Of a DNA stretch of 64,000 bases, positions 34,314 through 43,301 are shown in pieces. The notes below the pieces were generated by a model. That model saw only the letters and a list, made by a program, of their open reading frames with translations, searched no databases and was not told where the DNA came from. Position 1 is the first letter of the stretch. Every line of letters begins with the position of its first letter. The translations under genes and the position numbers were made by a program. This stretch comes from Elusimicrobiota bacterium (lineage in GTDB: Bacteria > Elusimicrobiota > Elusimicrobia > FEN-1173): contig JADJZR010000002.1 in NCBI GenBank assembly GCA_016715645.1, forward strand, positions 248,001-312,000, in the 5' to 3' direction.

Positions 34314-34646
34314 CTATCGCAACGCCAGGAACACTGTTTCTTCACTCTCCATCAAGGATTGAAGGGCGCTTCGATTTCCAACGATAAGTTCAGCAATGCT
34401 ATCTGTGGTGCAGTTTCCTTGTTGAATCCAAATAACTTTTGGGGGACCGCCTTTGAGTAACACCATCTGATGAAAGTCGGCGTCTTTCGATACAATGGTG
34501 AAACCATGGGACCGCGCGTAATCCCAAATGATCAAATCCTCCGCCCCGGACAAACCAATCTCTTTTACATGTTTGGTATCAGGAAAATAGGGCTGAAGAA
34601 CACGGACCAAACGAAAGGAAAGATTTTCGTCAAGCAACAATTTCAT
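34314..34646 (-). CDS. DUF5615 PIN-like protein (toxin of a DUF433/DUF5615 pair)
   Basis: This 110-residue protein begins KLLLDENLSFRLVRVLQPYFPDTKHV and contains IWDYARSHGFTIVSKDADFHQM, the acidic motifs of the DUF5615 PIN-like family. It lies directly after a DUF433 gene with a 4-bp overlap, a widely distributed toxin-antitoxin pairing. Ribonuclease activity is assumed from the PIN relationship. The tail (ESEETVFLALR) is typical of full-length members, so the gene looks complete. Confidence 0.85.
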   Translation of the reverse strand: MKLLLDENLSFRLVRVLQPYFPDTKHVKEIGLSGAEDLIIWDYARSHGFTIVSKDADFHQMVLLKGGPPKVIWIQQGNCTTDSIAELIVGNRSALQSLMESEETVFLALR

Positions 34647-34873
34647 GCGGCGGGAGGAATGCTCACAAATCGTCGCTCACGATCCGCGGCAAACGCCAGG
34701 CAGGCCCGTAAATCGTCCGGCGTCAAATCGGGAAAATCTTTAAGGATATCTTCATCTGTCATTCCCGACGCCATGTATTCCAACACGTCGTAAACAGTAA
34801 TTCTCAGGCCACGAATGCACGGTTTTCCGTTCCTTTTCCCAGGCTCAACCGTGATAATCCTTTTATAATCCAT
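34643..34873 (-). CDS. DUF433 protein (antitoxin of a DUF433/DUF5615 pair)
   Basis: This 76-residue protein matches the DUF433 pattern: RIITVEPGKRNGKPCIRGLRITVYDVLEYMASGMT (split) and ILKDFPDLTPDDLRACLAFAADRERR. The family is a winged-helix DNA-binding antitoxin. A ribosome site (AAGGAGGATCGG) precedes the ATG and a TATAAT box lies about 40 bp further upstream. It shares a short divergent promoter region with the LOG-family gene. Confidence 0.85.
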   Translation of the reverse strand: MDYKRIITVEPGKRNGKPCIRGLRITVYDVLEYMASGMTDEDILKDFPDLTPDDLRACLAFAADRERRFVSIPPAA

Positions 34874-34914
34874 TTACCGATCCTCCTTTCCATTCAAAAA
34901 AACCGGTCATTCAA

Positions 34915-34943
34915 ATTATAGACGATGGCTGATTTTAGGTCAT
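34915..34943 (-). promoter_or_regulatory. putative sigma70-type promoter for the DUF433/DUF5615 pair
   Basis: On the minus strand a perfect TATAAT (34920-34915) lies 17 bp after ATGACC (34943-34938), which keeps the TGAC core of a -35 box. It is divergent from, and next to, the promoter of the LOG-family gene. Confidence 0.45.
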
Positions 34944-34946
34944 TTT

Positions 34947-34976
34947 TTGAGTGAAGTCCATGCGGTTTTGTATACT
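34947..34976 (+). promoter_or_regulatory. promoter for a probably leaderless LOG-family mRNA
   Basis: TTGAGT (34947-34952) and TATACT (34971-34976) are spaced 18 bp apart. The ATG at 34983 is only 7 nt beyond the -10 box, at the expected transcription start. No ribosome site fits between, so the transcript may begin at the start codon. Confidence 0.5.
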
Positions 34977-34982
34977 GTTCCC

Positions 34983-35684
34983 ATGGGAAACAAGGACACT
35001 GTTTATTTGGCGGACGAAGAGGATTCCAAGAAGGTCATCGGCGACGCCATTTTGAATTTGTGGGAAGCGGTCAACAACCTCACCCGCTTGCGCCCTCGTC
35101 GAAAGCCCCGATTTCGAGTCACCCTGTTCGGTTCCGCTCGAGCCAAACCGGGGACTGAAGCGTATGAACAGACGTTTCGCTTGGCCCGCAAAATTTCCCG
35201 GTTGGGGTGCGACATTGTCACGGGCGGCGGGCCCGGCCTCATGGAAGCGGCCAACAAAGGAGCCCACCGGGGCGGGCGCGGGAAAAAAGGCTCCATCGGC
35301 CTCAACATCGACATTGAGGCGGAACAAAACGTCAACCCGTTCGTGGGACAAGTGTACACCCACAAAACGTTCTTTTCACGGCTTCACCATTTCGTTTTGT
35401 TGTCGGATGCGTTCGTGGTGGTGTCGGGCGGAATCGGAACCGCGCTGGAAGTGATGATGATCTGGCAGTTGCTCCAGGTCCGGAAAATTTATCGCACACC
35501 GCTCATCTTGGTCGGGCCCATGTGGAAAGATCTGGTGGTCTGGGCGCGCCGGCACATGTTGTCGGGGGAAAATCCCCGGGCGTTGCCCGTGGACCTGACC
35601 ATCCCCCATTGCGTGGACACCGTTGATGAAGCTTACGAATTGATCAAAAAACAACGGCGCCTTTGGCGCGATAAAAATCGATGA
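34983..35684 (+). CDS. LOG-family protein (lysine decarboxylase-like phosphoribohydrolase fold)
   Basis: This 233-residue protein has the two LOG-family signatures. VTGGGPGLMEAANKGAHRGG carries the GGGxGxM motif, and VSGGIGTALEVMMIWQLLQ is a variant of PGGxGTxxE, with the first Pro replaced by Ser. The family hydrolyses nucleoside 5'-monophosphates (as in cytokinin activation) in many bacteria. The start at 34983 is chosen because the -10 box would otherwise lie inside the gene. It overlaps the GDT1-like gene downstream by 4 bp. Confidence 0.82.
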   Translation: MGNKDTVYLADEEDSKKVIGDAILNLWEAVNNLTRLRPRRKPRFRVTLFGSARAKPGTEAYEQTFRLARKISRLGCDIVTGGGPGLMEAANKGAHRGGRGKKGSIGLNIDIEAEQNVNPFVGQVYTHKTFFSRLHHFVLLSDAFVVVSGGIGTALEVMMIWQLLQVRKIYRTPLILVGPMWKDLVVWARRHMLSGENPRALPVDLTIPHCVDTVDEAYELIKKQRRLWRDKNR

Positions 35685-36241
35685 TCGAAGCCCACACGTT
35701 TCTCAGCTCCTTCGGCCTGGTGGCCGCTTCCGAAATGGGGGACAAAACCCAGCTGTTGGCGTTTGCGTTGGCCACGCGGTTCAAAAAACCCTGGGCGATC
35801 ATGGGGGGAATTTTAACCGCGACGCTCTTAAATCACGGTTTGGCGTCCTGGGGCGGGGCTTGGGTGTCGGCCCATACGCCGGACCTGTTGCTTCGAGGGG
35901 CCTTGGCGTTGGTTTTTATCGGCTTCGGAATCTGGATCCTGTTTCCCGACAAAGACGAGTCCGCCCCACAAGAAAACCGCTGGGGCGCCTACGCGACCAC
36001 CACCGTGGCGTTTTTTTTCGCCGAGATGGGCGATAAAACCCAATTGGCCACGGTGGCTTTGGGGGCGCGGTACGGGTCCTTTTGGATGGTCACGGCGGGG
36101 ACGACGTTGGGGATGATGGTTTCGGACGGGTTGGCCGTCTGGCTGGGCGAATCGTTTGCCCACAAAATTCCCATGAAGTGGGTTCGCCGGGGCGCGTCGG
36201 CCCTGTTCATTTTGTTTGGGATCTTGATCTTGTTCTCATGA
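35681..36241 (+). CDS. GDT1/TMEM165 (UPF0016) family cation exporter
   Basis: This 186-residue protein has six membrane helices with the family's two signature motifs, SEMGDKTQL and AEMGDKTQL (E-x-G-D-K-T), in inverted-repeat halves. Bacterial members export Mn2+ or related cations. The gene overlaps both neighbours by 4 bp and is coupled to the LOG gene and the STT3-like gene. The length is typical and both motifs are intact. Confidence 0.92.
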   Translation: MIEAHTFLSSFGLVAASEMGDKTQLLAFALATRFKKPWAIMGGILTATLLNHGLASWGGAWVSAHTPDLLLRGALALVFIGFGIWILFPDKDESAPQENRWGAYATTTVAFFFAEMGDKTQLATVALGARYGSFWMVTAGTTLGMMVSDGLAVWLGESFAHKIPMKWVRRGASALFILFGILILFS

Positions 36242-38427
36242 CCGACCGACGAACCGTTTGGATCGCGGCGGGCGGACTGTTCCTGGCGGCGTTGACCACC
36301 CGGATCCTTTCCGGGGCCGGATTGTTTTTTCAACCGGTCCATCCCGACCACCGGCAGTTCGAGATTTTTGACAGCACCTACCATCTCATGCGGGTGGAAA
36401 AAACCCTCGACAACTATCCGTCCGTTCTGTTCAAAGACCCGACGCATTATTACCCGGACACGCCCGACGTTCCCTGGCCGCCCGGTTACACGCTGTTTTT
36501 AGCCACAGTTGTAAAAATCCTTCCCTTCGTCAGCACGTCTTTGGCGCGGGAAACCGTTTTGGGCCTTGTTCCACCCTTGATCGACGCGCTGACGGTCACG
36601 TTCTTTTTCCTGTTGTTCCGGCGGAAACTTTCTTTGGGCGTCGCTCTCTTGGCGGGCGGATTATTGGCTTTGTCCTATCAGAACGTCGCCTATTCTGAAA
36701 TTGGTTACTTGGACCACCATTACTTCATTAATTTCTTAGTCGTGATATTAACGGGACTGTTTGTGTTTTACGACGAACGCCGCACCCGGGCCTGGGCGAT
36801 CGTGTTTGGAACATGGGCCGGCGCCATGGTGTTCTTCAATGTGTCATCCATTCAATACGCTCTATTGGGTCTCTTGGCGGCGGGCATAACCACTCTGTTG
36901 CGCCGAACTGAATCGTCCGTTTGGAAAACGTTTCCCTGGGTATTGGCGTCTGCCTGCGGCGCGTCGTTTTTGGCGGCGCTTTCAACGCCGGCTGGTCGGG
37001 CCGGGATGATCACATACGACCAAACCTCCCTGTTTCAATTTTTGATCATCGTTGGTTATTCCCTTTTTTGGATTATGGCGGCCGCCCAAACGCTGACGGG
37101 GACCAAACGCTGGGGCGTGACCGGACTCGCGGCGGTCGCGGGTCTCTCGTTGTTGGTGGTGCTATTTCCCGACATTCGGGAAGGGGCGCGTTTCTTGTTG
37201 GCCGGTAACGTGCTCAACGGAATTCAAGGCGAAGAGGTCCCGCTGAGGGTTTACGGCCACCGCTGGTATGAGGTTTTTACGTTTTTCGTTATTTTTTTGC
37301 CGTTCGGGATACGCGAACTGTGGAAACGCCGAGAGGACCAGTTCGGCCTCACGGTTTGGGTCGGTTTATTTTTAGCCCACGGGCTGGTTTCCGGGATCGC
37401 CCACTTCTTATATGTGCAATATTTGTTTCCCTGGTACGCGCTGGTGGTGGCCCTGGGCGCGGTCACCACTCTTAAAAAACTTCCGGAGACCCTCCGCTAC
37501 GCGGCCTGGGTGCCGTTTGCGGCCCAAGTTCTATTTTCGTCCAGTCGCAACGTACTGGACAAAAAAGGCACCGGCGAAACCGCCGATCGGGAAGCGATCG
37601 TGTTGACGGTTCAGGCCTTCGACTGGCTTCGGAAAAATTCCCCGTCGCCTGTTTCAGCCGACGGCGGTCCGCCGACCTATTCGGTTTTTGCCCACCGGGA
37701 CCATGGCCACATGATTGTTCGCTGGGCCCAACGGCCGGTGGTGGTCAGCCCCTTTTCCACCACGGCGTTCGTGGAGCACATGAAAGATTACGTTCGCGCG
37801 ACGTTTTCCTTGGACGAAGAGGTTCTGGTCTCGATTTTAGATCGGTACCGATCCCGTTACATGGCTTTGGATTTCCGCGACAACATTATGGTGCCGTTTT
37901 TGGTGAACGTGTTGCGCGGGGAACCCGACCAGGACGCGGTCGCCGCCCAAGCGCAAAAAAAAATGTATGCGGTCCGCAACAACCTCTTGTTCTTCGATGG
38001 CGAACTGCGGTGGAAAGGGACGCCGTCCATCCGGCATTTTCGGTTGGTTTACGAGGTCCCCAAGGTGGTGCGAACCCCGTTGCAAACACCCCAAGGCAAA
38101 GTGGCCCATTCGTACAACGCCCTCAAAATATTTGAACGGGTGGCGGGCGCCCGTTTGGTATCAAAGGGATGGCCGTCGGGGGAACGGGTTGTGGCGCGCC
38201 TTCCACTCATGACCAACACCGGACGCCGATGGCTTTACACGGCGTACGGTCGAGCGGACCCGGCCGGGTCTGTGGAGATGGTGGTTCCCTACCCCACCGA
38301 ACCCGTGGCTCAAAGCGGCGTCACCCCTCTGGCGGACACGTATGCCGTCGGAGTAACCACAACCGCGGTTAAGTCTGTGGCTGTCTCATCCCAAGCGGTG
38401 GAACGAGGGGATACAATTTTATTTTAG
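36238..38427 (+). CDS. STT3/AglB-like oligosaccharyltransferase or GT-C glycosyltransferase
   Basis: This 729-residue protein has about 11-13 membrane helices and a C-terminal periplasmic domain. STT3-like features are an early acidic loop (FEIFDSTYHLMRVEKTLDN), YPDTPDVPWPPGY, and the DxH-type motif in YLDHHYFINF. In the C-terminal domain, FAHRDHGHMIVRWAQRPVVVSPF occupies the place of the WWDYG motif, with HRDHG instead. The family transfers lipid-linked glycans to protein. The altered motif makes N-glycosylation uncertain. The start ATG overlaps the GDT1-like stop. An upstream open frame to 36082 is a shadow of that gene. Confidence 0.7.
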   Translation: MTDRRTVWIAAGGLFLAALTTRILSGAGLFFQPVHPDHRQFEIFDSTYHLMRVEKTLDNYPSVLFKDPTHYYPDTPDVPWPPGYTLFLATVVKILPFVSTSLARETVLGLVPPLIDALTVTFFFLLFRRKLSLGVALLAGGLLALSYQNVAYSEIGYLDHHYFINFLVVILTGLFVFYDERRTRAWAIVFGTWAGAMVFFNVSSIQYALLGLLAAGITTLLRRTESSVWKTFPWVLASACGASFLAALSTPAGRAGMITYDQTSLFQFLIIVGYSLFWIMAAAQTLTGTKRWGVTGLAAVAGLSLLVVLFPDIREGARFLLAGNVLNGIQGEEVPLRVYGHRWYEVFTFFVIFLPFGIRELWKRREDQFGLTVWVGLFLAHGLVSGIAHFLYVQYLFPWYALVVALGAVTTLKKLPETLRYAAWVPFAAQVLFSSSRNVLDKKGTGETADREAIVLTVQAFDWLRKNSPSPVSADGGPPTYSVFAHRDHGHMIVRWAQRPVVVSPFSTTAFVEHMKDYVRATFSLDEEVLVSILDRYRSRYMALDFRDNIMVPFLVNVLRGEPDQDAVAAQAQKKMYAVRNNLLFFDGELRWKGTPSIRHFRLVYEVPKVVRTPLQTPQGKVAHSYNALKIFERVAGARLVSKGWPSGERVVARLPLMTNTGRRWLYTAYGRADPAGSVEMVVPYPTEPVAQSGVTPLADTYAVGVTTTAVKSVAVSSQAVERGDTILF

Positions 38428-38488
38428 GAACCGGGAACTTTTTTTGAGGACCGGCGTTAGACCGTAGAAGTCACAACAAGGAGGCTTT

Positions 38489-39157
38489 ATGCCCATTGCT
38501 CAATCGGCAGGATCTGTTGTCTCAACGGCCGCTGTCTTGAATCAACTGACGTGGCGCTACGCGGTCAAAAAATTCGACGCGCAAAAGAAACTTTCAGACG
38601 ACGTTTGGAAAACCCTGGAAGACGCCCTGGTCTTGTCCCCGTCCTCGTTCGGACTTCAACCCTGGAAATTTTTTGTTGTGGACAACCCCGATCTTCGAAA
38701 AAAATTGCGAGCCCACGCCTGGAACCAATCGCAAATCACCGACGCGGCCCGGCTGGTGGTGTTCGCCATAAAGAAAAACCTTTCCGTGGACGATGTGCGA
38801 CGGTTTATTTCGTTTACGGCCGAGACCCGAAAAATCCCTAAGGAATCCTTGGCGGCCTACGCCCAAATGATGGAGGGGTTCGTGGCCAGGCCACCCCTCG
38901 ACATCAATGTGTGGGCGGCCCGACAAGTCTACATCGCGTTGGGAAATTTCCTCACCACGGCGGCCCTGTTGGGCGTCGACGCGTGTCCCATGGAAGGGTT
39001 TGATCCGACCCAATTCGATGAAATCCTAGGGCTCACCCAAAAAGGATACGCGGCGGTTGTGGTCGCCACGGCCGGTTACCGAGCGGCTGACGATGGATAC
39101 GCCCTCGCCGCCAAAGTGCGATACCCCAAATCGGAAATGATTGAACACGTCAATTAA
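38489..39157 (+). CDS. nitroreductase-family NAD(P)H-dependent flavin oxidoreductase
   Basis: This 222-residue protein is typical of NfsB/YdgI-type nitroreductases. It has RYAVKKFDAQKKL at the start (FMN phosphate-binding Arg/Lys), LSPSSFGLQPWKFFVV (the conserved SSxxxQPW), and the C-terminal RYPKSEMIEHV (family RxxxxxxI). It probably reduces quinones or nitro compounds as an FMN homodimer. A GGAGG ribosome site precedes the ATG, and an intrinsic terminator lies 15 bp beyond the stop, so it forms its own unit. Confidence 0.88.
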   Translation: MPIAQSAGSVVSTAAVLNQLTWRYAVKKFDAQKKLSDDVWKTLEDALVLSPSSFGLQPWKFFVVDNPDLRKKLRAHAWNQSQITDAARLVVFAIKKNLSVDDVRRFISFTAETRKIPKESLAAYAQMMEGFVARPPLDINVWAARQVYIALGNFLTTAALLGVDACPMEGFDPTQFDEILGLTQKGYAAVVVATAGYRAADDGYALAAKVRYPKSEMIEHVN

Positions 39158-39171
39158 TCTTCTGTAATTCG

Positions 39172-39213
39172 AGCCGGCCCTCTCCGCGTCTATGGGGAGG
39201 GCCGGTTTATTTG
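39172..39213 (+). terminator. intrinsic terminator after the nitroreductase gene
   Basis: CCGGCCCTCTCC (39174-39185) pairs with GGGGAGGGCCGG (39194-39205), with one G-T pair, around an 8-nt loop. TTTATTT follows. The stable GC stem and U-rich tail fit a Rho-independent terminator, and the T-rich tail is short. Confidence 0.85.
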
Positions 39214-39242
39214 GTATGGTTTCCCAAAGCTCACGTAACTTT

Positions 39243-39373
39243 TTCCCTCACCCTCCCCTCTCCCAAGAGGAGAGGGAAAACCCTTGGTTCCCTTCTCCTC
39301 TCGGGAGAAGGTGGCCCGGAGGCAACGCCGCTAGGTGTCGTCCCCGTTTGTAGGAGGGGAGCCGGATGAGGGA
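39243..39373. repeat. dispersed palindromic repeat, copy E (intergenic)
   Basis: It begins TTCCCTCACCCTCCCCTCTC, contains CCCAAGAGGAGAGGG and CTTCTCCTCTCGGGAGAAGG as a long hairpin, and ends GCCGGATGAGGGA. The inner part (GCCCGGAGGCAACGCCGCTA) differs from the other copies. It fills much of the 350-bp gap between the nitroreductase and the ABC ATPase. Besides this copy and the terminator I see nothing else in that gap. Confidence 0.85.
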
Positions 39374-39508
39374 TTCACCAAAGTTGTGAAAATGCTCCGT
39401 CGAGCATTGGGTGTTATCTGAGGATTTGGGATGGTTTACGGGCACTTGACAACTGTTTCGCCTGAATTTTAAAATTTTGTTTCCGCAAAGAACCAGGAGG
39501 TGTTCAAC

Positions 39509-40453
39509 GTGATTGTTTGCGATAAACTGACTCGGACATATGGATCATTGACAGCGGTGGACCGGGTGTCGTTCACCATCGGTCGTGGGGAAATTGTGGG
39601 GCTGTTGGGACACAACGGGGCCGGCAAAACGACCATCATGAAAATGATGACGGGCTACCTGGAACCCACGGACGGGAAGGTCACCATTGACGGGTTGGAC
39701 GTCACGGTTGATCGGCAACAGGCCCAAGCGAAAATCGGTTATTTGCCGGAAAACGGCCCTCTTTACCACGACATGACCGTCTACGATTTTCTCAATTACA
39801 CGGCGGATCTGCGGGGGGTTTCCCGGAACAACAGAAACCGCGTCCTTCGCGAGGCCATGAAAAAAACCGACATTTTGCCCAAAGCCGCCCAAACGATCCA
39901 AACCCTTTCGCGCGGATACCGCCAGCGGGTGGGCGTCACCCAAGCCCTGTTGCATCGTCCCCCGATTTTGATTTTGGATGAGCCCACCAACGGTCTGGAC
40001 CCGTCTCAAGTTCAACACATGCGCACGTTAATTCGAGAACTGGCCCGGGAATCCACCGTGGTGTTGTCCACCCACATTTTGCAAGAGGTGGATGCGGTGT
40101 GTTCCCGTGTATTAATCGTGGCCAACGGCCGGCTGGTCCTGGACAAAAACTTGTCCGACCTCCAATCGGGGGGACGCCTTTTGGTGGGCATCGACAAATC
40201 GCCCGCTGAAGCGCTCTCGGTTATCGAATCGTTCGAGGGGGTGCTCAGCGTGGAACCCCAGGGCCATCCGGGCGATGAACACCTGTACGCGCTCACGGTC
40301 AAAGAAGGGGGAACACATCATTGGGCCCCGCGGATTGCCCGAACCTTGATGGAAAAAGGAATCTCGGTCTATTCCATTGCGCCGGAACGACGGGACCTCG
40401 AAACCGTTTTCCGAGAAGCCAACGACCAGCCTCAGGAGGTTCTCCATGCTTAA
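39509..40453 (+). CDS. ABC transporter ATPase (GldA-like)
   Basis: The ATPase has Walker A GLLGHNGAGKTT, the Q-loop region GYLPENGPL, the signature LSRGYRQRVGVTQALLH, Walker B PPILILDEPTNGLD and the H-loop STHIL. The start is GTG at 39509, 8 nt after AGGAGG; an earlier GTG at 39500 overlaps that site. A C-terminal ~90-residue domain (VGIDKSPAEALSVIESFEGV) is typical of GldA/NatA-type exporters. It overlaps the permease fusion gene by 8 bp and should power it. Confidence 0.9.
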   Translation: MIVCDKLTRTYGSLTAVDRVSFTIGRGEIVGLLGHNGAGKTTIMKMMTGYLEPTDGKVTIDGLDVTVDRQQAQAKIGYLPENGPLYHDMTVYDFLNYTADLRGVSRNNRNRVLREAMKKTDILPKAAQTIQTLSRGYRQRVGVTQALLHRPPILILDEPTNGLDPSQVQHMRTLIRELARESTVVLSTHILQEVDAVCSRVLIVANGRLVLDKNLSDLQSGGRLLVGIDKSPAEALSVIESFEGVLSVEPQGHPGDEHLYALTVKEGGTHHWAPRIARTLMEKGISVYSIAPERRDLETVFREANDQPQEVLHA

Positions 40454-43301
40454 AAACACTCTCAACATCGCTCGCAAAGAGCTGGCGGGACTGTTCGCAT
40501 CACCCACGGCGCCCATTTTCATTGGCGCTTTTTTGGCGGTGTCGTTGTTTACGTTCTTTTGGGTAGAAACGTTCTTTTCTCGAAACCTGGCGGACGTCCG
40601 TCCGTTATTCGAATGGATGCCTATTTTGCTCATTTTCTTAATGAGCGCGGTCACCATGCGCATGTGGAGCGAAGAGCGACGGTTGGGAACTCTGGAGTAT
40701 TTGATGACCATGCCTGTGCGAACGTCCCAATTGGTGATGGGGAAATTTTTGGCCTGCTGGGCGTTGGCTTTGTCGGCGTTGGCTTTTACTTTACCGCTTC
40801 CGATATCGGTCTCTTTTATGGGACCGCTGGATTTGGGTCCGGTCATTGGCGGTTACGCGGCGGCGGCGTTTTTAGCCGCGGCCTACGCCGCCGTGGGGCT
40901 GTATGTCTCCAGCAAGACCGATAGCCAAATTGTCAGTCTTTTGGTTTCTGCCGCGGCGGGAGCGGCCCTGTATGTGGTGGGATCGGACCTTTTGACCGCC
41001 TTTGTGGGGAACAAAGGGTCTGAACTGCTGAAACTGTTCGGAACAGGAGCCCGGTTTGAATCCATCACACGGGGCGTTTTGGATATTCGAGACATTTATT
41101 ACTACGCCAGCGTGACGGCGGTCTTTTTGGCATTAAACATTTATTCGTTGGAAACCCTTCGCTGGTCCCGGGGATCCCACAAGGCCCAACACCGGTTGGC
41201 TCTGGTCACGGTGATCCTGTTTTGCGCCAATTTTCTTGCGGCGAACCTGTGGCTCGCGCCGATCGGTCGGCTTCGCATCGACATGACGGAAGGAAATTCT
41301 TATTCCATCTCCGGCGCCACTAAAAATGTGTTGGCCCAACTCCGAGAACCCCTGTTGATCCGGGGCTATTTCAGCAAAAAGACCCATCCGCTGTTGGCTC
41401 CGTTGGTTCCCCAAATCCGGGACATCTTAAAAGAATACCAAACGGCCTCGGGCGGGCGAGTAAAATCCGAATTCATTGATCCCATGGAAAAACCCGACTT
41501 GGAAAAAGAAGCCGGAGAGAAATACGGGATTAAAGCCGTTCCCTTTCAGGTGGCCGACAAGTACCAGGCCGGATTGGTCAATTCTTATTTCAACATCTTA
41601 GTGAGTTACGGGGACAAGTTCGAGGTGTTGGGGTTCGACTCGCTCATCGAGGTCAAACAATCGAACGAAACCCAGCTGGATGTGGAACTGCGCAACCCCG
41701 AATACGACATCACCCGGGCCATCAAAAAAGTGCTCCAGTCTTACCAAGGGGAATCCGATCTGTTCGCCACGATTCAAAAACCCGTTACGTTCGTGGGCTA
41801 TATTTCATCGGACAAAGAACTGCCGCAATCCTTGGTCGAACTTCGTGGCCAACTGATGGACATTCTGGACACCATCAAAAAAGAGGCCAGCGACAAATTT
41901 ACCGTCACGTTTAAAGATCCCCGGGAAGAGGGCGGCGCGTTGGCCCAGGACCTGGCCAAAAAGTTCGGGATCCAACCCATGCGAGCGTCGTTGTTCGATC
42001 CGCAATCTTTTTATTTTCATTTGATGATGCAAAGCGAAAACAAGGCGGTTCTGATTCCGCTTCCCCAGGACTTAAGCCCTGTGGCTTTGAAACAGGGCAT
42101 CGAGTCGGGGTTGAAACGGTTTTCCGTTGGCTTTTTGCGCACGGTCGCTTTGACCACGGCGCCGCCGGAACCCCATTACACTCAGCAGACGGGTTTTAAG
42201 ATGGAACCGGACAAACATTTCGACCTATTGAAAAACCAGCTCACCGCCAACTACGCGGTGAACCCCACGGACCTCAAGACCGGTACCGTCCCGGACGAAA
42301 CCGACCTGTTGTTCATGGCGGCCCCCAAAGAACTCGACGAAAAACAACTGTTTGCCATGGACCAGTTTTTGATGAAAGGAGGCACGGTGATCCTGATGGT
42401 GTCGCCCTTTCATGTCAAGACCAGTCCGTTAAGCGCTTCCCTTCAAAACACCGGCCTGAAAGACTGGTTGGACCATATGGGCGTGACGCTTAAACAAGAA
42501 TTGGTTCTTGACGCTCAAAGCACCCCGTTCCCGATCCCGGTGGAACGACGGGTGGGGATGTTTGTGTTTCAAGAGATGAAAATGATCAATTATCCGTATT
42601 TTGTTGATGTTCGAGGCCCCGGGTTTGCGGCGCCGACGTTGACGGCGGGCCTGTCCCAAGTGACCGTCCACTGGGCCGCCCCCATCGCCGTCAACCCGGA
42701 CAAGAACAAGGGACGCACCGTCACGGAACTGTTGAAAAGTTCCCCGAAATCCTGGACGTCGGAAAGTGTTCAAATCACCCCTCAAATGGACAAAGGGGGA
42801 TCGGGCTTTGAAGTCGGGAACACCCTGGAACCCCGTTTGTTGGCCGTGGCGGTGGAAGGGGAATTTGATTCGTTCTTCAAAGAAAAGAAATCGCCCCTGT
42901 TGCCCGAGAAGGTGGATCCGAAAGCCAAAGACGCGAAACCGGTTTACAGCGGAATCATTGAAAAATCAGCCCAGTCCTCCCGATTGATCGTGGTGGGGTC
43001 GGCGGACTTTTTAACCGACGAGATATTGCGGTTCACCAGTTCGGTGTCACGCTCCCAATACACGGCGTCTCTTCAGTTGGCGGAAAACATGGTGGACTGG
43101 TCGTTGGAAGACCGGGGACTGTTGTCCATACGGGGCCGGGGCCATTTTGCCCGGTTGCTAAAACCCCTATCGAACGGAACTCGAATGTTTTGGGAATATT
43201 TAAACTACGCTCTGGCCCTGGTTGGAGTGACGGCGGCCTGGATCGGATGGCGGGTGCGCCGATCCCGACAAATGGCTCGGGTGATGGGAGAACAATCATG
43301 A
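40446..43301 (+). CDS. ABC-2 permease fused to GldG-like auxiliary domain (GldF-GldG-type fusion)
   Basis: This 951-residue protein is a natural fusion. Residues 1-250 form an ABC-2 permease with six helices (KNTLNIARKELAGLFASPTAPIF start; MWSEERRLGTLEYLMTMPV, the typical coupling helix). After another helix the GldG/ABC-auxiliary domain follows (DMTEGNSYSISGATKNVLAQLREPLLIRGYFSKKTHPL split) and ends in a final helix. In Bacteroidota these are separate gldF and gldG genes; fusions occur elsewhere. The substrate is unknown. A motility role should not be assumed. Confidence 0.85.
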   Translation: MLKNTLNIARKELAGLFASPTAPIFIGAFLAVSLFTFFWVETFFSRNLADVRPLFEWMPILLIFLMSAVTMRMWSEERRLGTLEYLMTMPVRTSQLVMGKFLACWALALSALAFTLPLPISVSFMGPLDLGPVIGGYAAAAFLAAAYAAVGLYVSSKTDSQIVSLLVSAAAGAALYVVGSDLLTAFVGNKGSELLKLFGTGARFESITRGVLDIRDIYYYASVTAVFLALNIYSLETLRWSRGSHKAQHRLALVTVILFCANFLAANLWLAPIGRLRIDMTEGNSYSISGATKNVLAQLREPLLIRGYFSKKTHPLLAPLVPQIRDILKEYQTASGGRVKSEFIDPMEKPDLEKEAGEKYGIKAVPFQVADKYQAGLVNSYFNILVSYGDKFEVLGFDSLIEVKQSNETQLDVELRNPEYDITRAIKKVLQSYQGESDLFATIQKPVTFVGYISSDKELPQSLVELRGQLMDILDTIKKEASDKFTVTFKDPREEGGALAQDLAKKFGIQPMRASLFDPQSFYFHLMMQSENKAVLIPLPQDLSPVALKQGIESGLKRFSVGFLRTVALTTAPPEPHYTQQTGFKMEPDKHFDLLKNQLTANYAVNPTDLKTGTVPDETDLLFMAAPKELDEKQLFAMDQFLMKGGTVILMVSPFHVKTSPLSASLQNTGLKDWLDHMGVTLKQELVLDAQSTPFPIPVERRVGMFVFQEMKMINYPYFVDVRGPGFAAPTLTAGLSQVTVHWAAPIAVNPDKNKGRTVTELLKSSPKSWTSESVQITPQMDKGGSGFEVGNTLEPRLLAVAVEGEFDSFFKEKKSPLLPEKVDPKAKDAKPVYSGIIEKSAQSSRLIVVGSADFLTDEILRFTSSVSRSQYTASLQLAENMVDWSLEDRGLLSIRGRGHFARLLKPLSNGTRMFWEYLNYALALVGVTAAWIGWRVRRSRQMARVMGEQS

